From: Bartonella elizabethae F9251 = ATCC 49927
GTDB lineage: Bacteria > Pseudomonadota > Alphaproteobacteria > Rhizobiales > Rhizobiaceae
Direction: 5' to 3'
DNA length: 64,000 bases
NCBI RefSeq assembly: GCF_000518165.1
Contig: NZ_JADB01000002.1
Span: forward strand, 186,001-250,000
Below the pieces are notes generated by a model. It was not told where the DNA came from, did not search any database, and saw only the letters and a program-made list of their open reading frames with translations. Shown piece after piece: positions 19,362 through 32,500 of this stretch. A program made the position numbers and the translations under genes. The stretch's first letter is position 1; every line of letters starts with the position of its first letter.

Positions 19362-20546
19362 ATGTTTGATTCGTTTTTTTCTTTTATACTTGCTGATGAG
19401 TCTTTTACGAAATTGAGTGTTCTTCTTTTATTGATACTCGTTTGCTTAGCATTTTTTATGTTAATTTATTCTCATCGGAAAAAGGCACTTTTGGAAAGTG
19501 AAGTTGCCAAGCGTGCTCGTGAGGCACAAGAGCAGATGGCTATTTTGCTCAAAACACAAGCTGAAATGCAAGGGCGCATGCAAACGATGGCGGAAATTTT
19601 TGGTCAACGGCAAGCTGAATTGAATAAATCACTCAGTGAGAAACTCAATGGCATGACAGCCAATATAGGTCAAACACTTCAGGTACAGACCAAATCTACT
19701 TATGAAAATTTGAATCGTTTGCAAGAGCGTTTAGCTGTGATTGATGCGGCACAAAATAATATTCAATCACTAACCGGACAAGTTGTTCAGTTGCAGTCTA
19801 TTTTAAGCAATAAGCAGACACGGGGGACTTTTGGTCAGGGGCGGATGGAAGCTATTATTGCCGATGCCTTACCAACAAATGCTTATGTTTTTCAGGCAGT
19901 TCTTTCCAATGGAAAGCGCCCAGATTGTCTTATTCATATGCCCAATAAAGCACCGTCTCTGGTTGTGGATGCTAAATTCCCTCTGGAGGCTTGGAATGCT
20001 CTGCGTAAAGCTGCATCAGAGCAAGAGCGCCAAGAGGCAGAACGCCAATTTCGTACCGATATGGAAGTCCATATCCGTGATATTGCGCAAAAATATTTAA
20101 TTCCTGGAGAAACCCATGACACCGCTTTTCTTTTTGTACCGTCGGAATCGATTTTTGCAACAATTTATGAAGATTTTGAGCCATTGGTACAAAAAGCCAA
20201 TAGAGCCCATGTAATTATTGTTTCACCGTCTTTGTTGATGCTCTCTGTTCAAGTTGTTCAAACCATTATGAAAGATGCACGGATGCGTGAACAAGCGCAT
20301 TTAATTCAATCAGAAGTAGCAAAATTAATGGAAGATTTTGGACGAATGGATATACGTGTTCGGGCACTACAGAAGCACTTTCACAAAGCAGGTGAAGATA
20401 TAGAAGGAATTTTAATATCGTCCTCCAAAATTATGAAACGGGCAAATCGCATTGAAACTGTCGAATTAAAAGAAAATTACTCTGAATCAACAAAAATAAC
20501 AACATCGGCTCAGTCGCAAACATTGCGTTTGGTTGATGACGAATAA
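19362..20546 (+). CDS. rmuC: DNA recombination protein RmuC homolog
   Basis: The 394-residue protein has one N-terminal membrane helix (about residues 18-35), a long coiled coil with repeated Gln/Glu/Ala (about 45-150), and the RmuC nuclease-like domain (GQGRMEAIIADALP, VVDAKFPLEAW, TAFLFVPSESIFA). RmuC limits inverted-repeat rearrangements and is classed as a PD-(D/E)xK-type protein; DAKFP fits such a catalytic strand. The gene is divergent from def with 91 bases between. Confidence 0.92.
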   Translation: MFDSFFSFILADESFTKLSVLLLLILVCLAFFMLIYSHRKKALLESEVAKRAREAQEQMAILLKTQAEMQGRMQTMAEIFGQRQAELNKSLSEKLNGMTANIGQTLQVQTKSTYENLNRLQERLAVIDAAQNNIQSLTGQVVQLQSILSNKQTRGTFGQGRMEAIIADALPTNAYVFQAVLSNGKRPDCLIHMPNKAPSLVVDAKFPLEAWNALRKAASEQERQEAERQFRTDMEVHIRDIAQKYLIPGETHDTAFLFVPSESIFATIYEDFEPLVQKANRAHVIIVSPSLLMLSVQVVQTIMKDARMREQAHLIQSEVAKLMEDFGRMDIRVRALQKHFHKAGEDIEGILISSSKIMKRANRIETVELKENYSESTKITTSAQSQTLRLVDDE

Positions 20547-20659
20547 AGCAAAGCAAGCTTCTGAACGATGATAAGTTCAGATCATGTTCTTTATTGATTG
20601 GTAATAATTTTTTAGTATCTCTATCTTGTTTTATTTCTAAAACGAGAGGAATAGGGAAT

Positions 20660-21247
20660 ATGCGACACCTTTTGTTTTTAGGGGCACTGGTGTTTCTGCT
20701 AGGGGGGTGTGCAACAACCGCTCCCATCCACACAAACAACGCTTGCGCTATTTTAGCACAAAAAAATGGTTTTTTTGATAATTGGGGGAAGGCATCTCAA
20801 AGCGCAGAAAGACGCTATGGAATTCCTATGCCGATTATTCTTGCAACCATTAATATGGAATCAAGTTTTCGTCACAATGCACGTCCTCCACGAAAAAAAC
20901 TACTTGGTTTTATTCCATGGAAGCGTCGATCGACAGCTTATGGTTATTCTCAAGCGCTTGATAGTACATGGGCAATGTATCTTCGCTCTACGGGGAGGTC
21001 TTTTGCATGGCGTACCAATTTTGCAGATGCTGCTGATTTTGTTGCTTGGTATCATCGCCAAAGTGTTCGACGCAATGGGGTGAGGTTTGATGATGCCTAT
21101 AGCCTTTATTTAAATTATCATATGGGGCATGGTGCTTATGCGCGGAGTGGTGGATATGTTAATCCTGCACTTTCACAGGCAGCACAGCGCATGGCAAGGA
21201 TGTCTAAGCTCTATGAACAGCAATTAAAAAGATGTGGATGGTATTAG
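20660..21247 (+). CDS. Lipoprotein with lytic transglycosylase (SLT-like) domain
   Basis: The 195-residue protein begins with a lipoprotein signal: MRHLLFLGALVFLLGGCATT, lipobox LLGGC with Cys17. A catalytic-type Glu sits in LATINMESSFRHNARPP, and AYGYSQALDSTWAMY resembles the soluble lytic transglycosylase fold. It probably cleaves peptidoglycan at the outer membrane inner face (inference). The start at 20660 follows GAGGAATAGGG and gives a clean signal peptide. The open frame upstream (from 20594) is not used. Confidence 0.82.
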   Translation: MRHLLFLGALVFLLGGCATTAPIHTNNACAILAQKNGFFDNWGKASQSAERRYGIPMPIILATINMESSFRHNARPPRKKLLGFIPWKRRSTAYGYSQALDSTWAMYLRSTGRSFAWRTNFADAADFVAWYHRQSVRRNGVRFDDAYSLYLNYHMGHGAYARSGGYVNPALSQAAQRMARMSKLYEQQLKRCGWY

Positions 21248-21710
21248 GGAAGATTTTTGAAAATCTCAATTAAGGAACTGATGGGATAAAATTAATTTGA
21301 GAGAAAAATTTCTTATGGAGTGATACGATAAAGTCGTTTGTCCGATTGTCGAATGAAATAAATTGTTATTTTTTTTAATAAACTAAAATGACAGAAAGCT
21401 TTTGCAAGACACAATGCATTTGAAGATGCTCTCGATATTTTTTCCCCTTTGTTTGAAAAATTTACAATGGACACAATCTTCCATTTGGCGCTAGCTTTTG
21501 AATCTGGTCAAAATACTAGAGAGTGCTGAAGAAAAATTCTAAAATATAATATTGCTTTTTATTGTCATAAAAGTAGAACTTACAATCCAACAAACAATTA
21601 AAAGAGCATTATAAAAACGTTAAAATACAGGCTACACAGAACCAGAGGAAAGGTTACAAGGCACATAAACTCCCCAAATTGATTCTTCTTAATAGAAGAG
21701 CTGGTTCTTT
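21248..21710. other. Intergenic region before tRNA-Ala
   Basis: This 463-base gap holds a 43-codon protein-like remnant at 21398-21529 (separate entry); otherwise it is AT-rich with no recognised signal. Confidence 0.5.
21398..21529 (+). pseudogene. Possible gene remnant, unknown family
   Basis: One frame stays open for 43 codons to a TGA and reads like real protein: AFARHNAFEDALDIFSPLFE, then KFTMDTIFHLALAFESGQN. A stop lies three codons upstream and there is no start or ribosome binding site. I cannot name the parent gene. Confidence 0.3.
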
Positions 21711-21786
<76 letters not shown>

Positions 21787-21902
21787 TAAAAACAAATTAT
21801 TCCCAAAAAGATAGTCTATAATTCCAATTTTTTTAAAACGATAAAAATTGAAGATCAAGAAGAATTTGCATTCAACGGAAAAGATATTTTCTTTTACTTC
21901 TT

Positions 21903-22283
21903 CTAAGAATCGTCATCATTAGAAACGCCGCCTCCGAGAATATCGGTAACGTCATCATCCTCATCGTCCTCATCGTGAGATAAAAATGTATCATCATCAT
22001 CACCAAGATCAACATCACTATCTTCCAAATCAGGCAGATCGTCATCTTTAGAACCATCATCATCCTCTTCAAGAAGCATAAAAGCAGACTTTTCAAGTGC
22101 TGTATCAAGCTCTTCAGTATCCACTTCTTCTTCATTGTTTGCTTCAGCTGCTGCAACCTCAAAATAAGAACGCGGATAAGAGATTCCTGTATAAGGTGAT
22201 ACAATAGGGTCGCGATTTAGATCGTAAAATTTTTTTCCTGTTTCTGGATCAACACGTTTCGTTCCAAGTTCCTGTTTTGCCAT
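21903..22283 (-). CDS. FYDLN acid domain protein (TIGR02300 family)
   Basis: The 126-residue protein starts AKQELGTKRVDPETGKKFYD with the FYDLNRDPIVSP core that names the family. It continues into a very acidic C-terminal half made mostly of Asp and Glu (SDVDLGDDDDTFLSHDEDDE). It is conserved in alphaproteobacteria with unknown function. It is divergent from aroA (186 bases between), the usual neighbourhood in Rhizobiales. A strongly acidic tail could bind basic proteins or metals (speculation). Confidence 0.88.
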   Translation of the reverse strand: MAKQELGTKRVDPETGKKFYDLNRDPIVSPYTGISYPRSYFEVAAAEANNEEEVDTEELDTALEKSAFMLLEEDDDGSKDDDLPDLEDSDVDLGDDDDTFLSHDEDDEDDDVTDILGGGVSNDDDS

Positions 22284-22448
22284 AAACCGTGCCTCTTTGA
22301 TTTATTTTATTCCATTAAAAGATAAATTTTATGGTGCTTAATCGAAAAATAATGCCTTTGTCAAAGATAAATACATTGTTCCACGTAGATTTTTTCATGA
22401 CGCCCTTTAAAGCATGTGCTAAAGAATGCATAATTTCATACAATTTAG

Positions 22449-24442
<1,994 letters not shown>

Positions 24443-24577
24443 ATTCATCAAGGCGGCTCCCAGCCTAGCGCTAACTTTTCTTCCTTTATTCAAGGAAAAA
24501 GGCTAAGGGGCTGCCCATGTTAACACTAACCTAGCGCTCATACCTCATGAAGAATAAGGTATATATTAGGAGTTCTT
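24443..24577 (+). promoter_or_regulatory. Candidate structured leader of rpsA
   Basis: Between cmk and rpsA, GGCGGCTCCCAGCCTAGC near 24451 can fold back on GGCTAAGGGGCTGCC near 24501, with an internal TTTTCTTCC/GGAAAAA stem. The strand after it repeats CCTAGCGCT near 24531. S1 in other bacteria represses its own mRNA, so an autoregulatory leader is plausible. Confidence 0.35.
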
Positions 24578-26278
24578 ATGTCACAATACAATCCCACAAC
24601 AGCGGATTTTGAAGCCCTTTTAACAGAATCTTTTCAAACCAATGATCTTAATGAAGGATCTGTTGTTAAAGGTCGTGTTATTGCAATCGAAAAAGACATG
24701 GCCATTATTGATGCTGGACTTAAAGTCGAAGGACGTATTCCTCTCAAAGAATTTGGAGCTAAAGCAAAAGATGGTTCTTTGCAAGTTGGCGATGAAGTTG
24801 AGGTTTATATTGAACGCATTGAAAATGCGATGGGCGAAGCTGTTTTATCGCGTGAAAAAGCGCGGCGCGAAGAAAGTTGGGTCCGTTTAGAGGAAAAGTT
24901 CAATGCTGGTGCGCGTGTTGAGGGCGTTATCTTTAGCCAAGTAAAAGGTGGTTTCACAGTTGATCTTGATGGAGCGGTTGCTTTTTTGCCGCGCAGCCAA
25001 GTCGATATTCGTCCCATTCGTGATGTTTCACCTCTCATGCATAATGCACAATCTTTTGAAATTTTGAAGATGGATCGTCGTCGTGGCAATATTGTTGTCT
25101 CACGTCGTACTGTCTTAGAAGAAAGTCGCGCTGAGCAACGTTCAGAAATTGTACAAAATCTTGAAGAAAACCAAATCGTTGAAGGTGTGGTGAAAAATAT
25201 CACAGATTATGGTGCTTTTGTTGACCTTGGTGGGATTGATGGTCTCTTACACGTTACAGATATGGCATGGCGGCGTGTAAACCACCCATCTGAAGTGCTT
25301 ACAATTGGTCAAACGATTAAAGTTCAGATTATTCGCATTAATCAAGATACGCATCGTATTTCTCTTGGAATGAAACAGCTTGAAAGTGATCCTTGGGAAA
25401 GCATCAGTGTTCGCTATCCGATTGGTAAAAAAATTACGGGTGCTGTGACCAACATTACAGATTACGGTGGTTTTGTTGAAATTGAACCAGGGATTGAAGG
25501 ACTGATCCATGTTTCTGAAATGAGCTGGACAAAGAAAAATGTTCACCCAGGAAAAATTCTGTCTACATCACAAGAAGTAGAAGTGGTTGTTCTTGAAATT
25601 GATCCTTCTAAACGGCGTATTTCTCTTGGCTTAAAGCAAACATTTGAAAATCCATGGGAAGCTTTTGCCAATAAATTTCCTGTCAATTCACAAATTGAGG
25701 GAGAGGTTAAAAATAAAACAGAATTTGGTCTGTTTATTGGGCTTGAAGGCGATGTTGACGGTATGGTTCATCTCTCTGATCTTGATTGGAACCGTCCTGG
25801 TGAACAAGTTATTGATACTTACAATAAAGGTGATATCGTTAAAGCTGTGGTCCTTGATGTTGACATTGAAAAAGAGCGTATTTCTCTTGGAATTAAGCAG
25901 CTTTCTAGTGATAAAGTTGGAGAAGCGGCTGCTTCTGGCGAATTGCGAAAAGGGGCTGTTGTAACCTGTGAAGTGATCGCTGTTAACGACAATGATATTG
26001 ATGTGAAATTGATTGACCACAACCTTGAGACAACCATTCGGCGTGCTGATCTCGCGCGTGATCGTGATGAACAACGTCCTGAGCGTTTTGCAATTGGGCA
26101 AAAGGTTGATGCGCGCATCACAGCATTTGATAAAAAAACACGTAAAATTTCAGTATCAATCAAAGCATTAGAAATTGCAGAGGAAAAAGAAGCTGTTGCC
26201 CAATATGGTTCTACAGATTCAGGTGCTTCTCTTGGCGATATTCTCGGTGCAGCTTTGAAAAAACAAGAACAAGATTAA
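24578..26278 (+). CDS. rpsA: 30S ribosomal protein S1
   Basis: The 566-residue protein has six S1 RNA-binding repeats. Repeats 3-5 are obvious from NITDYGAFVDLGGIDGLLHV, NITDYGGFVEIEPGIEGLIH and KNKTEFGLFIGLEGDVDGMV. S1 brings mRNA to the 30S subunit. A clear ribosome binding site (TTAGGAG) precedes the start. The C-terminus has an alphaproteobacterial Gly/Ala tail ending GDILGAALKKQEQD. A terminator lies 30 bases after the stop. Confidence 0.98.
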   Translation: MSQYNPTTADFEALLTESFQTNDLNEGSVVKGRVIAIEKDMAIIDAGLKVEGRIPLKEFGAKAKDGSLQVGDEVEVYIERIENAMGEAVLSREKARREESWVRLEEKFNAGARVEGVIFSQVKGGFTVDLDGAVAFLPRSQVDIRPIRDVSPLMHNAQSFEILKMDRRRGNIVVSRRTVLEESRAEQRSEIVQNLEENQIVEGVVKNITDYGAFVDLGGIDGLLHVTDMAWRRVNHPSEVLTIGQTIKVQIIRINQDTHRISLGMKQLESDPWESISVRYPIGKKITGAVTNITDYGGFVEIEPGIEGLIHVSEMSWTKKNVHPGKILSTSQEVEVVVLEIDPSKRRISLGLKQTFENPWEAFANKFPVNSQIEGEVKNKTEFGLFIGLEGDVDGMVHLSDLDWNRPGEQVIDTYNKGDIVKAVVLDVDIEKERISLGIKQLSSDKVGEAAASGELRKGAVVTCEVIAVNDNDIDVKLIDHNLETTIRRADLARDRDEQRPERFAIGQKVDARITAFDKKTRKISVSIKALEIAEEKEAVAQYGSTDSGASLGDILGAALKKQEQD

Positions 26279-26308
26279 TCATCAATCATTAACATTGATG
26301 GTATTATT

Positions 26309-26340
26309 AAGGTCACTCCCTAAAATGAGTGACCTTTTTA
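26309..26340 (+). terminator. Intrinsic terminator after rpsA
   Basis: AAGGTCACTC pairs perfectly with GAGTGACCTT around an 8-base loop, followed by TTTTATTTA. Confidence 0.92.
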
Positions 26341-26510
26341 TTTACTAAAAAAATTATTTTCTTATGTTTTAATTATTGCATTAAAAATTATTATAACTAC
26401 TTGCAAATAAAAACAAAAAGTTTGTTTTTTGTTTATCAACGGTTCACTATTCAGATAAAATGCTTACAATTTAAATAAAAAGCGATGTAATTGAATAATA
26501 ATGGGACATT

Positions 26511-29500
26511 ATGGCGTGTACAATACCTTTCATAAAGTACTTTTTTTCTCAAAAGAAGAGAAAAGACCATTTTATTAATAGTGATTTCGCTCTTCGTGCA
26601 ATTTATAAAGTACAGGAAGATCTTTATGACCTAGGGCATGATATAGCTTCTGGAAAAGAAATTTTACTCCCTGAATATGAAGGAGTAGAAGATTTTCGCA
26701 AGAGATTGAATGAAAATGCTAAACTTATCCTTCATGCCTTTTATACCAGTGATTTTGCTGCCCGAAATGATGAAACTATTGCGCCGTCTGCGCAATGGCT
26801 CATTGATAATCATTACACCATTGATAAAACCATACAACAACTACGCCGTAACTTTCCCAAATCCTTCATAAAGCAACTTCCTCGTTCACCACAAAAAGCA
26901 GGAATACCACGCATTTTTGCTTTAACTTGGCTTTATATTGCGCATACCGATAGCAGCTTTTCACAAGAAACACTGACAGCTATGATCAATGGGTTTCAAG
27001 AAGTTTGTGCGCTCACAATTGGTGAATTATGGGCTCTTCCTTCAGTTATGCAAATGCTACTCATTGAAAATGTTCGTCGTCTTTCAGTGCGTATCGAAAA
27101 CGCGCGTCAGATGCGCCATCTTGCCAGTCAAGTAGCTGATAAAATTTCTCTTGTAGAAAATAAAACAAATCTAAACTCTCTTTTTACGCAATACAAATCA
27201 TTTACTGCTGACCCAACTTTTTCAGCACATTTATTCTATCGTCTGCGCAGTGCATCTATCGATTCAACCATAGCGTTAACTTGGCTTGAAAAGCAATTAG
27301 AAAGTCAAGGCAGTAACTTGGAAAGTGCAACAGCCGATGAACACACCCGACAAGCGGCAGATGGTGTGACAATGGGTAATATTATCTGTGCTCTTAAAGC
27401 GATAGATGATGTTGATTGGACCGTATGGTTTGAAACAGTGAGTTGTGTCGATGCTATTTTGCGTAAAAAGAGTGATTTTTCTGAAATTGATTCCCATTCA
27501 CGCAGTATTTATCGACAAGTCATTGAAAAAATCTCACGCTTTTCATCTCTTAGTGAGCTGGAAGTTGCACACAAATCTGTAGAAATGGCAAATACCATTT
27601 TTGAAGATATGCCTCATTATTCCTCTGTTGGGTGGTATCTTGTTGGTGATGGTCGTGGCATATTTGAAAAGGCTTGTGGATATACGCCGCCTCTTCTCAT
27701 AAAATGGGCACGCGCTTTTTATTGCTTAAAACTGAGAGTCATTGCCATTCCTGTCTCTTTTCTGACGCTTGCTCTTTTGCTTGCAGTCTATACCGTTTTC
27801 CAAATATCTGGCATGACACTATGGATGTCTCTTTGCTTCACTGTATTGGCGCTTTTTCCTGCTATGGATGCGGCTTTTTCCTTCTTTAATACAGTTGTTT
27901 CGTGGTTTGTTCCATCAAGACAGCTCATTGGTTATGAATATAAAGAAGGTATTCCAAAACATGCAAGGACAATGGTTGTTGTACCTACTTTGATGACATC
28001 ACGCGATGATATTGATGCGCACGTGCACAATCTTGAAGTGCACTATCTTTCCAATCCCAAAGGTGCGGTCCATTTTGCACTCATTACAGATTGGGTAGAT
28101 GCACCTTTGAGAGAAACGCAAGATGATCTTGATTTGTTGCACTATGCACAAAAGGGTATTGATAAACTCAATGGTCGTTATCATCGTGATGAATTTCCTG
28201 TTTTTTTCCTTTTACATCGCCGACGCCTTTATAATAGCGGTGAAAAATGTTGGATGGGATGGGAGCGAAAGCGGGGAAAACTTCATGAACTCAATCGGCT
28301 TTTAAGAGGCGATAAAAATACGAGTTTTTACTCTCCTGATCCAAATCTTCCGATGGATTGTCGTTTTGTTATGACACTGGATTGTGATACACGTCTTACC
28401 CCTGAAAGTGTCACAAAACTTGTTGGAAAGCTTAATCATCCACTCAATCGTCCCATTTTTGATCCGCAAAGTGGAAAGGTTGTCAAAGGCTATAGCATTT
28501 TGCAGCCACGCATTATTCCGTCTCTGACAACAGGAAAAAAAACATCAATGTTCCAACGGGTTTTTTCGACCAGCCGTGGTATTGATCCTTATGTTTTTGC
28601 TGTTTCTGATACTTATCAAGATCTGTTAGGAGAAGGTACTTTTATCGGTAAAGGTCTTTATCATATTGATGCATTTGAACAAGCACTTGACGGCAAAGTT
28701 AAAGAAAATACTGTTCTCAGTCATGATCTCTTAGAAGGAGGATATGCCCGTACTGCTCTGGTCAGTAGCATCTCAGTTATTGAGGACTACCCAACGGCTT
28801 ATAATATTGATGTTATGCGTTATCATCGCTGGATTCGTGGTGATTGGCAACTTTTGCCCTATCTTTTTTGTTGCCGTCAAATAAGCTTCGTGACGCGTTG
28901 GAAAATGCAGGATAATTTGCGTCGTTCTCTTACACCACTCATGTGGTTAGTTGCAGCGTTTGCAGGATGGGCTCTTTTGCCATTAAAGAGTGCATTCATT
29001 TGGCAGATATTTTTGTTGCTTAGCACCTTTATTGCTCCCATTTTATGTGTATTAAAAACGTTTTTTTCATCCAATATAGATCATTCTTTGCGCGGACATG
29101 TTCAATTAATTTGGAATAGAACCGCTCTTACAGGCGCTGATATATTTCTTAAGACGACTTTTCTTGCTCATTCGGCGTATTTTATGACAGATGCGATTAT
29201 TCGTACACTCTATCGTATGACAATTTCAAGACAGCATCTTCTTGAATGGAAAACCTCTGCCGCAACAAAATCAATGTCCAATAGTTTGCGTTTTTATGTT
29301 TTTACAATGGCACCAGCATCACTTATTGGTGCTGTTGCCCTAACACTCCCTCTTTTTTTTGGTAGTTTTGCAAGCTTTATTGCTTTGCCTTTTGGGATAG
29401 CATGGTTTTTTTCACCTTTCATTGCTTGGGTTGTAAGTCGACCTTCAACATTTCAAGATAGCCTTGAACTTTCTTCACAAGATAAAAAAAATCTCCGCTC

Positions 29501-32500
29501 TATTGCGAGACGGACATGGCTTTATTATGCAACCTTTGTCAATGAACAAAACAATTATTTGCCTCCCGATAATTTTCAAGAAGACCCTAAACCTCTTGTT
29601 GCCCAACGTACATCCCCTACGAATATCGGGGTTTATCTTCTTTCTGTTATTGCAGCACGTGATTTTGGCTGGATTGGTTTTGAAGAAACAATTACCCGTA
29701 TTGAATGTACATTACGCTCTCTTGCAAAAATGGAAAAGTTCCATGGTCATCTCTATAATTGGTATGCAACGGATACACTCAGACCTCTTTTGCCCACTTA
29801 TGTCTCAACCGTTGATTCAGGAAATCTTGCTGGCCATTTGGTAACACTCTCTTCTGCTTTAAGGGAATGGGCTGAAAAACCGCATCTTCTTTTTCAAAGT
29901 GATCGAGAAGGCTTATCGGATGTTCTTATTATTCTTGAAGAAACGGTTAAAGAAATTCCAGATCATCAACCAAGCCTACGCGCTTTACGCCACAGAATTG
30001 AAGAAAATATTGTTCGTTTTCATCACTCTGTCCGTACTTTTGTCGAACAAGAAAATACGATACCTTCTCACATCAGGGATCTTTCACGTGCAGCCCACGA
30101 TATTGAGCGCTTCGTCAATGAACTTGACCAAAAAATTCAAACGATAGAATCTGCGCGTGCCCTTTCTTGGGCTAAATGCCTTATTGAAACTTGCGACGCT
30201 TATCATCATGATGCAACAGCTCATTGTGATCCTGAAAAATTATGCAAAAAACTAAACAGGTTAGCTATAGCGGCAAGGCAAATAGCTTTTGATATGAAAT
30301 TTGATTTCTTAGAACAGCCTAAACGGCATCTCTTATCCATTGGATATCGTGTTCAAGAAAACAAACTCGATGAAAACTGTTATGATCTACTTGCTTCAGA
30401 GGCACGACTTGCAAGTTTTTTTGCCATTGCAAAAGGCGATATAAAACTTAAACATTGGTTTCATCTTGGTCGACTCCTCGTTCCTATAGGGTGGAAAGGT
30501 GCTCTTTTATCATGGTCTGGATCCATGTTCGAATATCTTATGCCATCTCTTGTGATGCACGAACCTTTAGGATCTCTCTTAGATCAAACCAATCGATTGA
30601 TTATTCGTTGTCAAATACAATATGCCCATACACGGGAATTGCCATGGGGTATTTCAGAGGCTGCATTTAATGCTCGTGATCATTTAATGAATTACCAATA
30701 TGCTCATTTTGGTGTTCCAAGCCTCGGACTCCAACGTGGTCTTTCACGCAATGCTGTCATTGCTCCCTATGCTAGCTTTCTTGCAGCACAATATGTGCCT
30801 CACAAAGCTGTAACCAATTTAAAACGACTCCGTGATCTTGGAGCTTTAGGAACATATGGTTATTATGACTCTATTGATTTTACCCCTTCACGCGTAAAAA
30901 CAGGGGAAAAATACGCTATTGTGTGCAATTATTATGCGCACCACCATGGCATGTCTATCCTTGCTCTTAACAATGTTATTTTTCAAGGACGAATGCGTGA
31001 TCGTTTTCATCGTGATCCTGCTGTGGAAGCAACGCAATTGCTTTTACAAGAGCGCGCTGCTCATCTTATTCCTATGATTCACACCAAAGCTATTAATCGT
31101 ATGCGCAATAAACCTGAAGCATTGGATGCCGCCCCTTTGCGCATTATTACAAACCCGCTGCTTAAACCACGGGAAACTTTGCTTTTGTCTCATGGCTTTT
31201 ATTCGACCATGTTAACAGCGAATGGTTCTGGTTATAGTCGTTGGCACGATTATGCGATTACGCGCTTTATTCCTGATGCAACAGAAGATCAACAAGGGAT
31301 TTTATTCTTCTTACGCAATATACATAGTGGACGGTGGTGGTCTGTGACCAGCGAACCAACACGCGTTATTGAAGAAGAAGCTGTCAGCATTTTTACGGAT
31401 GAAAAGGCTGAATATACGAAAATGGTTGATGGTATCAAATCAACCCTTGAATGTCTTATTATCTCTGAAGGGTGCGGTGAAGGTAGACGTATTCAACTGA
31501 TGAATACAACAAATAAAGACTGTCTTATTGAAGTAACCTCGTATGGTGAACTAGCGCTTGCAACAATGGATATGGACCAAGCACATCCTGTTTTTTCACG
31601 GATGTTTATAGAGACGGAAATTGCTGAGGAAGGCAAAGCAATTTTTGTCAAAAGGCGCAAACGCGCACCTAATGACCCTGAAATTTATATTGCTCATTTT
31701 GTTTCCAGTACAACAGATACTCTCCAAGAAACAGAAGCTGAAACGGATCGCTCATTGTTTATTGGTCGTGGGCGCTCCATTCATCGACCCGCTGCATTTG
31801 ACCGAAATGCTCGTTTCAGTAACAGTCAAGGTTGTGTACTTGATCCTATTATGTCATTGCGATGTCGTATAAAAATTCCAGCCCATGGAAAAGCAGAACT
31901 TATTTTTTGGACTTTTGCGGCTCATACAAAAGAAGCATTGCATCATCATATGAAACATTATCGACAACCTGATATGTTTCAAAAAGAACTTTCAATGGCA
32001 TGGACACGCTCACAAGTTGCACTGTATCAGAGCGGAACCTCGCTTAAAGAAGCGATTGTCTATCAAAAATATGCAACGCCGCTTATCTATCTTGATCGAA
32101 CATGGCGTCTTCCTTCTGAAATATTAGCAAAAACACTTGGAAAACAGTCTGATCTTTGGCCCATGTCTATTTCAGGAGACAATCCACTTTGTCTTCTTAG
32201 ATTAAATAACGAGGGAAATATAACTGTGCTGCGTGAGCTCCTTAAAGCACATGAATATTGGCGTATGCGGGGGCTCATTGTTGATTTAGTTATTCTCAAT
32301 GAACAAGCATTTTCCTATATACAAAATACACAACGCGCTCTTGAATGGGTATGCGAATCTTATCGACATCACACACAAGAAACAGATGTACGCCAACATA
32401 TTTTTACGCTTCGGCGTGATCAAATGAGTGAGCAAAGTTTTAAAACGCTTCTTGCATCCGCACGCATGATTCTTGATGCCGAAAATGGCTCGTTATCTGA

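Noticed and set aside
25688-26101. 137-codon antisense ORF in rpsA
   Set aside because: It is a shadow of repeated S1 domains on the coding strand.
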